Shown piece by piece: positions 9,262 through 16,908 of a stretch of DNA of 64,000 bases. The notes beneath the pieces are model-generated. The model saw only the letters and a list, made by a program, of their open reading frames with translations. It was not told the origin of the DNA and ran no database searches. Source of the DNA: FEN-1279 sp964501535 (GTDB lineage: Bacteria > Bacteroidota > Ignavibacteria > Tepidaquicellales > Tepidaquicellaceae); assembly GCA_964501535.1 (NCBI GenBank), contig CAZCSV010000001.1, forward strand, positions 682,001 through 746,000, written 5' to 3'. The position numbers and the translations under genes are program-made. Every line of letters starts with the position of its first letter. Within the stretch, counting starts at the first letter, position 1.

Positions 9262-9369
9262 GAAATATAATAAGTAAAACAAATAATGATAAATTACGAA
9301 TTATTAATGCTGAATTATGAATGTTGAATTCTGTTTTTTATATTTTATTTTTTATATTATATTTTTTAT

Positions 9370-9942
9370 ATGACAAACGAAGAAGTTTTAAATATTTTTA
9401 AAAAAACGGGTGCTTTACTGGAAGGTCACTTTATTTTAACATCGGGTTTCCACAGCCCTGATTACTTTCAGTGTGCTAAAGTACTGCAGTTCCCTGAATA
9501 TAATACTCTCTTTTCGAAGCTTATAGCAAATCATTTTTCAAATTTCAAAATTGACCTTGTCGTTACTCCGGCAGTCGGAGGTATTGTCCTTGGTACCGAA
9601 GTCGGAAGGATTCTAAACGCCAGAACAATCTTTACCGAACGCGAAAACGGAAAAATGACATTAAGACGCGGATTCGAAATTATCAAAGGTGAAAACGTTC
9701 TCGTCTGTGAAGATGTTGTAACTACAGGTGGAAGTGTGTTTGAAATTCTGGATATTCTTAAAGAAAAAAATGCAAATATATCGGGAGTCGGATTTATAAT
9801 TGACAGAAGTAACGGAAAAGTAAATTTCGGATGTGACCAATTTTCCCTCGCAAGTATTGAAGTGCTGAAATTTCCCCCGGATAAAATCCCCGACTGGCTT
9901 GAAAAAATTCCCGTTTCCAAACCCGGGAGCAGAAATATTTAG
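9370..9942 (+). CDS. pyrE: Orotate phosphoribosyltransferase
   Basis: Makes orotidine 5-phosphate from orotate and PRPP in de novo pyrimidine synthesis. The 190-residue protein has GALLEGHFILTSGFHSPDYFQCAK at the N-terminus and the PRPP-binding signature NVLVCEDVVTTGGSV around residues 112-126. PDWLEKIPVSKPGSR closes the protein. Length and motif order fit the bacterial PyrE family. The 108 bases before it contain degenerate AATTATGAAT-type direct repeats and T-rich tracts, without a clear Shine-Dalgarno. No other pyr gene is adjacent. Confidence 0.93.
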   Translation: MTNEEVLNIFKKTGALLEGHFILTSGFHSPDYFQCAKVLQFPEYNTLFSKLIANHFSNFKIDLVVTPAVGGIVLGTEVGRILNARTIFTERENGKMTLRRGFEIIKGENVLVCEDVVTTGGSVFEILDILKEKNANISGVGFIIDRSNGKVNFGCDQFSLASIEVLKFPPDKIPDWLEKIPVSKPGSRNI

Positions 9943-10121
9943 ACCTGAAAAATACAAATTTTGTCATTTTTTTTGGGATTTTTAATCAATTTTGCAATTT
10001 ATATATTTATAAATATGATTTTGAAAATTCCTCCCTTCAATATCGTAAATATATTTTCAACTTATTTGTTATTCGAACTTGGTTCTAACAAAATAATGAA
10101 ATTTCTATTACACAATTTTTT

Positions 10122-11825
10122 ATGAAGAAAAAATTAAAAATAAGAGACTTAACTTTAAGGGATGGCCAGCAATCACAATTTGCGACCCGTATGAATCAAA
10201 AACAAATAGACAGAGTCTTGCCATTTTATAAAGATGCAAACTTTTACGCCGCGGAAGTATGGGGCGGAGCGGTCCCGGACTCAATTATGCGGTATCTTAA
10301 TGAAGATCCCTGGGATAGACTTAAAAAAATTAAAAAAGGCTTTAAAAATAATACAAAATTAACCGCACTCTCCAGAGGAAGAAACCTTTTCGGCTATAAC
10401 CCGTATCCTGAAAATGTAATCGAGGGTTTTAACCGGCTTGCGATTAAAAACGGAATCGATATAATGAGAATTTTTGATGCCCTGAATGACCTCGATAACA
10501 TGAAATCCACTATTAATTACGTTAAAGAAAACGGCGGTCTCGCAGATTGTGCCGTGTGCTTTACCGTTGACCCGCATTTCTCGTTCTATGAAAAATTCAG
10601 AGGATTCGTTTCAGGGAAAAAACTTCCCAATAAAATTTTTACCGAGGATTATTTTGTAGAAAAAGCCAAGAAACTCGAAAAAATGGGTGCAGATATCATT
10701 TCCATTAAAGATATGGCCGGACTCATTCCGGCTGATGTCGCCGCAAACCTGATAAAAAGACTGAAAAAAGAAATTAATGTTCCGATTGATTTACATACAC
10801 ACTGCACACCCGGATACGGACTCGCGTGCCTGCTAAATTCCATTGTAAATGGTGTTGATATTGTCGATACCGTTATCTGGAACTTCGCCGGCGGTCCCGC
10901 TGCACCTGCCTTCGAACTTGTACAGATATTCTGCGATATGTTGAAAATTGATACGGGTGTCAATCTCGACGCTGTCTCCAAAATTAATAAAGAACTGCTG
11001 GAAATTAGAAAAGAACTGAAACAATACGACGAACTTAAAATTTTCCCAAATGAACTTGATATCGCAAATTATAAATTAGAACCCGAAGTAGAAAAATATT
11101 TTAAAGATGCAATAAAAGCATCTCAAAGAGATAAATACGACGATGTGCTCCTCAACTGCCAGGAAATTGAACGCTATTTCAACTTCCCCTCTCCCGATGA
11201 AAGGATAAGAGAGGCCCAAATTCCCGGCGGAATGTATACAAATATGATGGCACAATTAAAACAGGCTAAACTTGAAAACCTTTTCGAAAGAGTGCTTCGA
11301 ACCGTTCCTGTCGTCCGTCTTGATTCGGGGCTTCCTCCGCTTGTTACTCCTACAAGCCAGATTGTAGGCGTTCAAGCAGTTAACTCCGTTATATCCGAAA
11401 ATAAAGGTAAACCTTTCTATAGCAATACATCAGCTCAGTTTTTCAATCTCGTAAAAGGTGTCTACGGCAAGACTCCTTTCCCCATTGAACCGGCTTTCAG
11501 AGAAAAAATAACGGGCTCGAGAATTGAACAGACGTATGATGTATCTAAATATGAAAAACCTGATAATCCTGAATTACCTGAATTTGAAAATATTAAATTG
11601 GCAAAAAACGAAAAGGAGGAGCTTCTCCTTGACCTCTTCCCTGCCGTAGCAAACGGATTTCTGAAAAGAAAAAGAGAAGTGGAGTATAAAAAAATGCTTG
11701 TAGAGATTGAAGCATTAAAAGAACTTGAAATTAAAAAAATTCATGAAGAAGCGGAAAAATATAATAAACTATCCGAAGAAGAAAAGAAAGAATTATTAAT
11801 CGAAGGACTTTATAATAACTGGTAG
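10122..11825 (+). CDS. Oxaloacetate/pyruvate carboxyltransferase, transcarboxylase 5S-like
   Basis: A 567-residue member of the HMGL-like/conserved carboxylase domain family that moves CO2 between carboxybiotin and pyruvate or oxaloacetate. The LRDGQQSQFATRM start holds the metal-binding Asp, SIKDMAG the lysine that is carbamylated in homologues, and LHTHCTPGYGLA the two metal-binding histidines; these sit in a TIM barrel of about 300 residues, followed by the C-terminal conserved carboxylase domain. No biotin domain is fused to it. It heads an operon with a 12S-like carboxyltransferase, a small protein and a free biotin carrier, the subunit set of methylmalonyl-CoA carboxytransferase. Alternatives are the alpha subunit of oxaloacetate decarboxylase or pyruvate carboxylase subunit B, but no OadB membrane pump or biotin carboxylase gene is adjacent. 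Confidence 0.88.
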   Translation: MKKKLKIRDLTLRDGQQSQFATRMNQKQIDRVLPFYKDANFYAAEVWGGAVPDSIMRYLNEDPWDRLKKIKKGFKNNTKLTALSRGRNLFGYNPYPENVIEGFNRLAIKNGIDIMRIFDALNDLDNMKSTINYVKENGGLADCAVCFTVDPHFSFYEKFRGFVSGKKLPNKIFTEDYFVEKAKKLEKMGADIISIKDMAGLIPADVAANLIKRLKKEINVPIDLHTHCTPGYGLACLLNSIVNGVDIVDTVIWNFAGGPAAPAFELVQIFCDMLKIDTGVNLDAVSKINKELLEIRKELKQYDELKIFPNELDIANYKLEPEVEKYFKDAIKASQRDKYDDVLLNCQEIERYFNFPSPDERIREAQIPGGMYTNMMAQLKQAKLENLFERVLRTVPVVRLDSGLPPLVTPTSQIVGVQAVNSVISENKGKPFYSNTSAQFFNLVKGVYGKTPFPIEPAFREKITGSRIEQTYDVSKYEKPDNPELPEFENIKLAKNEKEELLLDLFPAVANGFLKRKREVEYKKMLVEIEALKELEIKKIHEEAEKYNKLSEEEKKELLIEGLYNNW

Positions 11826-11907
11826 AATTTAAATCTTATTATTTAGATTGAAAAAATTTGTAAAGAATAAAAATTTAATAAAATATTCATAAAAAAAATT
11901 TATTAAG

Positions 11908-13467
11908 ATGTCTATACAAGATAAAATACAAGAGTTAACTGAACTTCGTAATGAAGCTATGTTGGGCGGCGGCGAAAAACGGATTATCGCTCAGCATAGG
12001 AAGGGTAAATATACTGCAAGAGAAAGAATCGATAAAATTCTCGATGAGGGAAGTTTTGAAGAATTCGATATGTTTGTCTGTCACAGATGTATTGATTTCG
12101 GTCTCGATGAGGAGCAATATCTCTCGGACGGAGTAATCACCGGTTATGGAACTATTGACGGCAGACTGGTTTATATATTCTCTCAGGATTTTACCGTATT
12201 CGGCGGTTCACTTTCGGAAATGTATGCGGCAAAAATATGCAAGGTAATGGATATGGCAATGAAAGTCGGCGCTCCTGTTATCGGTATCAACGATAGCGGT
12301 GGAGCAAGAATTCAGGAAGGAGTAAAAAGTTTGGGAGGTTATGCGGATATATTCCAGAGAAACGTGCTCGCATCCGGTGTAATTCCTCAAATCTCGGCAG
12401 TATTCGGTCCGTGTGCCGGTGGTGCGGTTTATTCCCCTGCTCTCACGGATTTTATCATTATGTCTAAAAATACAGGTTATATGTTTATTACCGGTCCAAA
12501 AGTTGTTAAAACAGTTACGGGAGAAGTGGTTACGGAAGATGAACTCGGCGGTGCTTTTGTACATAGCTCGAAATCCGGCGTATGCCACTTTGTCGCGGAT
12601 AACGAAGATGAAGGCATTATGGTTATAAGAAAACTTCTTAGTTATATGCCTCAAAATAATCTGGAAGACCCTCCGCTTTATCCATGTAATGACCCAATCG
12701 ATAGAATTGACGATAATCTGAACGATATTATACCCGATAATCCGAATAAACCCTACGATGTTGTTGACGTTATCGATTCCGTCGTGGATAACGGCGAGTT
12801 CCTTGAAGTTCATAGCAACTATGCTCAGAATATCGTAATTGGATTCGCTAAAATGAACGGTATGCCTGTCGGTATTGTCGCAAACCAGCCGGATTATCTT
12901 GCCGGTGTCCTGGATATTAATGCATCAAGAAAAGCTGCACGTTTCGTCAGATTCTGCGACGCTTTTAATATTCCAATTATTACATTTGTGGACGTTCCCG
13001 GATATCTGCCGGGTACTGCTCAAGAATACGGAGGTATTATCGTACATGGGGCTAAATTACTTTATGCTTATGCGGAAGCTACTGTTCCGAAAATTACTAT
13101 TATACTTCGTAAAGCCTACGGCGGTGCTTATGATGTTATGGGTTCGAAACACCTAAGAGGTGATTTGAATTATGCCTGGCCCGCAGCCGAAATTTCTGTT
13201 ATGGGTCCAAAAGGTGCTATCGAAGTTCTGTATTTCAAAGAGATTAAAGAAATATCCGACCCGAAAGAAAAAGCAAGATTTATTACGGAAAAAGAAGAAG
13301 AGTATCGCGAAAAATTCGCAACACCTTACGAAGCCGCAAAATATGGATATATCGATGACGTTATCGAACCGAGAAACACAAGATTCAGAATTATAAAAGC
13401 ACTGCAGTCACTTGCTACAAAAAAAGACGTGAATCCGGCAAAGAAACATTCAAATATTCCGCTTTAG
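11908..13467 (+). CDS. Acyl-CoA carboxyltransferase, transcarboxylase 12S / MmdA-like
   Basis: A 519-residue crotonase-fold carboxyltransferase that binds propionyl-CoA or methylmalonyl-CoA and exchanges CO2 with carboxybiotin. The N-terminal half shows GKYTARERIDKILDEGSFEE, the oxyanion loop INDSGGARIQEGVKSLGGY and FGPCAGGAVYSPALTDF; the C-terminal half shows NQPDYLAGVLDINASRKAARFVRFCD, VDVPGYLPGTAQEYGGIIVHGAK and KAYGGAYDVMGSKHL. Both halves appear complete. It is 82 bases after the 5S-like gene, and its stop is followed within 13 bases by the small-subunit ATG. Propionyl-CoA carboxylase beta and methylmalonyl-CoA decarboxylase alpha are the same family; the operon content favours transcarboxylase. 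Confidence 0.9.
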   Translation: MSIQDKIQELTELRNEAMLGGGEKRIIAQHRKGKYTARERIDKILDEGSFEEFDMFVCHRCIDFGLDEEQYLSDGVITGYGTIDGRLVYIFSQDFTVFGGSLSEMYAAKICKVMDMAMKVGAPVIGINDSGGARIQEGVKSLGGYADIFQRNVLASGVIPQISAVFGPCAGGAVYSPALTDFIIMSKNTGYMFITGPKVVKTVTGEVVTEDELGGAFVHSSKSGVCHFVADNEDEGIMVIRKLLSYMPQNNLEDPPLYPCNDPIDRIDDNLNDIIPDNPNKPYDVVDVIDSVVDNGEFLEVHSNYAQNIVIGFAKMNGMPVGIVANQPDYLAGVLDINASRKAARFVRFCDAFNIPIITFVDVPGYLPGTAQEYGGIIVHGAKLLYAYAEATVPKITIILRKAYGGAYDVMGSKHLRGDLNYAWPAAEISVMGPKGAIEVLYFKEIKEISDPKEKARFITEKEEEYREKFATPYEAAKYGYIDDVIEPRNTRFRIIKALQSLATKKDVNPAKKHSNIPL

Positions 13468-13479
13468 GAGAAAATGCAT

Positions 13480-13725
13480 ATGGGAATCATTAAAAATATT
13501 TTCTGTAAAACCGAAGAAAAAAAGCAACAACAGATTACTCAACAGCCTGCTCCTGTAAAAAAAGAGAGCAATGAGGATATTAATGTCATTATTGCCGCAG
13601 CTATCTATCTGTACAGACAGGAAGCTCACGATTTTCAGAATTATTCGCTGACAATAAAAAGAATTGACAAAATATATTCTCCCTGGAGTTCCAAAATCTA
13701 TGGGCTTCGTAAATGGCCAAGATAA
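13480..13725 (+). CDS. Small OadG-tail-like linker subunit
   Basis: An 81-residue protein between the 12S-like subunit and the biotin carrier. An AGGAG at 13466-13470 overlaps the preceding stop and is correctly spaced for the ATG at 13480, not the earlier one at 13474. The middle reads EDINVIIAAAIYLYRQ and the end reads SPWSSKIYGLRKWPR. This resembles the cytoplasmic C-terminal part of OadG/MmdD subunits of sodium-pumping decarboxylases (IAAAIA helix, then W-x-x-x-GR-like tail), but the N-terminal membrane helix of OadG is missing; instead there is a Gln/Lys-rich stretch. I infer that it assembles the soluble carboxyltransferase complex. The similarity is short and judged by eye. Confidence 0.6.
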   Translation: MGIIKNIFCKTEEKKQQQITQQPAPVKKESNEDINVIIAAAIYLYRQEAHDFQNYSLTIKRIDKIYSPWSSKIYGLRKWPR

Positions 13726-13755
13726 AAATTTAAAAAAGAAAAATTTTAATTGCAT

Positions 13756-14196
13756 ATGAAAAAGTTCAAATTCAATTTAAACGACAAGCAGTATGAAGCT
13801 TCCGTTATCAGCTTTGAAGACAATAATATCAAAATTGATGTAAACGGAACTGTTTATGATGTCAAAGTTGATAAAAAAATCGAACAATCAAAAACACCGA
13901 CTCTCGTTAGGACTAAAAGCGAACCTTCGACTGAATCTCATAAAGCCACAGCCAAAACGAGCAGTCCTTCCGAAAAGAAAGGTGCGGGAGTGATAAAAGC
14001 TCCACTGCCGGGTATTATTATTAAAATACTTGTTAATGTAGGTGACTATGTTAAACCTGGTATGAGACTTCTCACTTGGGAAGCTATGAAAATGGAAAAT
14101 AACCTGACCGCAGATAGAGAAGGAACGATTAAAAACATAAAAGTGAAAGAAGGCGATACTATTCTGGAAGGTGATACTTTAATAGAAATTGAATAA
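13756..14196 (+). CDS. Biotin carboxyl carrier protein, transcarboxylase 1.3S-like
   Basis: A 146-residue biotin carrier. The N-terminal third (FKFNLNDKQYEASV) resembles the beta-rich start of transcarboxylase 1.3S and decarboxylase gamma subunits; a Ser/Thr/Lys-rich linker follows; the C-terminal 75 residues are a biotinyl domain starting KAPLPGIIIKILVNVGDYV with the biotinylation site EAMKMEN, where the modified lysine is residue 112 from this start. The ATG at 13756 is chosen over the TTG at 13750. It closes the operon and is followed by a terminator. The BirA at 51.6 kb would attach the biotin. Confidence 0.9.
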   Translation: MKKFKFNLNDKQYEASVISFEDNNIKIDVNGTVYDVKVDKKIEQSKTPTLVRTKSEPSTESHKATAKTSSPSEKKGAGVIKAPLPGIIIKILVNVGDYVKPGMRLLTWEAMKMENNLTADREGTIKNIKVKEGDTILEGDTLIEIE

Positions 14197-14234
14197 GATT
14201 ATTTATTATATATAAAAATATTGAGTTTTTCTTT

Positions 14235-14288
14235 GGAATTATAAAAACAGAACACTATACTTACCGTTTTTGTAATTCCAGTTTTTTT
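14235..14288 (+). terminator. Terminator after the carboxyltransferase operon
   Basis: A 14-bp stem (14235-14248 with 14266-14279, one G.T pair) and a 17-base loop are followed by AGTTTTTTT. It lies 39 bases after the biotin carrier stop. Confidence 0.75.
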
Positions 14289-14367
14289 ATATAATTTCTC
14301 ACTTTTTCAGTAGATAAATCTTTGTAATAACGCTATATTATTAATAACTGTAAAAAATCTTTAGCAA

Positions 14368-16872
14368 ATGAGAAAATTCTTTCTTCTTAGTGTTCTATTA
14401 TGTACCGGATTATTATATTCACAGAATAATAATCCCGATTATTCGGATTTCAAATCCGTTATAAAACCTTTCCCGAATCCCTTGCCACCCGTTAATGTAC
14501 AAAGTTCTGTTTATACGGTAAACGGATTCGATAATTTCTATCTCGGAAATGATAACAGCGAACCGTATATAGCGGTAAATCCGAATGACCCTCTGAATAT
14601 GATTTGTGCCTACAATAGTCCAACCGCTACAGCTTGTAATATTTATGTGACTCGAAATGGATATGACTGGGCAAGGACATACCCCTCTTATGCCGGCTTG
14701 CATCCAATCGGTGACCCGGTAATGACTTTTGATAGTCTCGGTAATATGTATTTTTTCGAAATGACAGAAACTCCGTATGGCGGCGTAATTCTAAAATCTA
14801 CTAACAAGGGTATTAGCTGGCTGAATCCGGTTCAGCCCTATATTATGTCCGGAGGATTGTGCGATAAGCCATGGCTGGCTTGCGACCAGTCAGCAGGTCC
14901 GTACAGCAACTATCTCTATATTGGTTGGAGGTATTTCGGTGCAGGAGGCGGTATGTATTTTGTTCGAAGCACCGATAAAGGTACAACCTGGTCTACTCCC
15001 TTGCCGTTAACGGGCTCTCAGGGAGCTTACATTTCTGTCGGTCCTAATGGTAATATACCTGGTGGTAATGTATATTATGCCTGTTCATATTCGGGGGGAA
15101 TAATTATGTATAGATCAACAAATGGCGGTGCGTCATTTCAAACAACTCCTACAAGTATTAATTTTACTGGTCCGGGTGTTTTGTGCTACGGTCGCTATAC
15201 GGTAAAAAACTGCATTAGAACAGATGCTTTCCCGAGAATGGCCGCTGATAACAGCTGGACTTCAACGAGAGGAAATTTATATATAGTCTATGCGGCTAAT
15301 CCGCCGGGTGCTGATGCCGCCGACATTTTCATGGTTAAATCAACCGACTACGGAAATACCTGGAGTACTGCACTTAGAATAAATGACGATAATACAACAA
15401 CTGACCAGTGGATGCCGGCAATTACAGTCGATAAAAAAACAGGACGAATATTCATCTTCTGGTACGATTCCAGAAACGATCCCGCAGGAAATCTAATGAC
15501 GGAACTTTATGGAGCAGTATCAACTAACGGAGGCTTGACTTTTACTCCTAACGGCAGGATTTCCAACGCAAGTTTTAATCCCAATACAATGGCAATCGGT
15601 GGGGGCTCCGATGCTTCATATATGGGAGATTATATTGGCAATGCAGGTATAGGAATAACTTCCGTAAACGCTTGGATGGAAGACAGAGCCGGTTCGACTT
15701 ATTTGTCGCAAAGCTTTGTTGCTTATTATCCCGATTTTGCATTTACCTTAAATCCTGTCCAAAATTATATCGGAAATAACGACAGTATAACCGTTGCTCT
15801 TACCGTTCCTGCAATTAACGGAATTTATAATGATAAAGTTAAATTTTCCGCTTCGCTGGACACTTTACCGGTTTCTGGAAACATAAATTTATCGTTTGTC
15901 AATGGAAGAGATTCAATTACCACATTTCCCGATTCTGTTTATTTGAAAATTAAGACTGTAGGTGCAATTACACCATCGAAAAATTACCGGGTTATTGTTA
16001 CTGCAGCCGGCTCAAACGGAACTCCCGTTCATAAAAGAACTTTAAACCTTATGGTAAACAGCAATGTATTAACAATTCAAAGCAATAGAAACGGTAACTG
16101 CTATTATAAAATTAACGGAGCTACATATTATACCCTCCAGCAGTTTATTTTCCCCTTGGGCACTGTTGTAAATGTTCAGGCTGTCAGCCCTCAGGGTAGC
16201 GGTGGAACGAGATATGTTTTCCAAAACTGGTCTGATAACGGTGATACTACCCATAATGTAACTATTACGGGTCCGCTCTCGTTAAAAGTATATTATAAGC
16301 CGCAATATAAGCTTGTTCTTATTTCAGAATACGGAACGACAATCGGAGGTAACCAATATTACGACTCTGCTGTAACTTTTACATTCGGAGTTTATCCCCG
16401 TATAGTAAATCTGGGTGGCGGTGTAGGGTACCAGTTCCGTGGATGGGATGGCTCGGGTAATGGTTCATATACCAGCCCCGATAGTACTGGTCTCGATTCT
16501 ATGAAAACTGTTGCTATCTCAAACCCGATTGTTGAAACAGCCAGATGGACACAGTGCACTGTCGGAATAAGCAATATAAGCAGCGAAGTTCCCGAGAAAT
16601 ATAAATTGTTCCAAAATTATCCGAATCCTTTTAATCCGGATACTAAAATAAAATTTGCAATAAGAAATTCTGATTTTGTATCTTTGAAAATCTATGATGT
16701 TCTGGGGAAAGAAATTGCAATGCTGGTAAATGAAAATTTAAAAGCAGGTGTTTATGTGGTAACTCTATCTGCAAATCAATTTTTATTTAATAAAATTTCC
16801 AGCGGAATATACTTTTATAAAATTTCAACTTCAGAATTTACGGATATTAAGAAAATGGTATTTTTGAAATAA
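14368..16872 (+). CDS. T9SS-secreted sialidase-like Asp-box protein, copy 1
   Basis: An 834-residue secreted protein. A signal peptide (MRKFFLLSVLLCTGLLYSQ) precedes a sialidase-like beta-propeller with at least five Asp-box motifs of the S-T-x-x-G-x-T/S-W/F kind (STNKGISW, STDKGTTW, STNGGASF, STDYGNTW, STNGGLTF), roughly residues 140-395. An Ig-like region follows, then a repeat region with FQNWSDNGDTTHNVTITGP and YQFRGWDGSGNG (residues about 570-730), which resembles InlB/Listeria-type beta-repeats. The last 85 residues are a T9SS sorting domain (NYPNPFNPDTKIKF to KKMVFLK). Catalytic sialidase residues were not traced, so true enzyme activity is uncertain; binding to surface glycans is equally possible. 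A close paralogue follows 36 bases later. Confidence 0.8.
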   Translation: MRKFFLLSVLLCTGLLYSQNNNPDYSDFKSVIKPFPNPLPPVNVQSSVYTVNGFDNFYLGNDNSEPYIAVNPNDPLNMICAYNSPTATACNIYVTRNGYDWARTYPSYAGLHPIGDPVMTFDSLGNMYFFEMTETPYGGVILKSTNKGISWLNPVQPYIMSGGLCDKPWLACDQSAGPYSNYLYIGWRYFGAGGGMYFVRSTDKGTTWSTPLPLTGSQGAYISVGPNGNIPGGNVYYACSYSGGIIMYRSTNGGASFQTTPTSINFTGPGVLCYGRYTVKNCIRTDAFPRMAADNSWTSTRGNLYIVYAANPPGADAADIFMVKSTDYGNTWSTALRINDDNTTTDQWMPAITVDKKTGRIFIFWYDSRNDPAGNLMTELYGAVSTNGGLTFTPNGRISNASFNPNTMAIGGGSDASYMGDYIGNAGIGITSVNAWMEDRAGSTYLSQSFVAYYPDFAFTLNPVQNYIGNNDSITVALTVPAINGIYNDKVKFSASLDTLPVSGNINLSFVNGRDSITTFPDSVYLKIKTVGAITPSKNYRVIVTAAGSNGTPVHKRTLNLMVNSNVLTIQSNRNGNCYYKINGATYYTLQQFIFPLGTVVNVQAVSPQGSGGTRYVFQNWSDNGDTTHNVTITGPLSLKVYYKPQYKLVLISEYGTTIGGNQYYDSAVTFTFGVYPRIVNLGGGVGYQFRGWDGSGNGSYTSPDSTGLDSMKTVAISNPIVETARWTQCTVGISNISSEVPEKYKLFQNYPNPFNPDTKIKFAIRNSDFVSLKIYDVLGKEIAMLVNENLKAGVYVVTLSANQFLFNKISSGIYFYKISTSEFTDIKKMVFLK

Positions 16873-16908
16873 AAATTTATTAGCAATCTTTAATTATAGG
16901 AGAATAAA

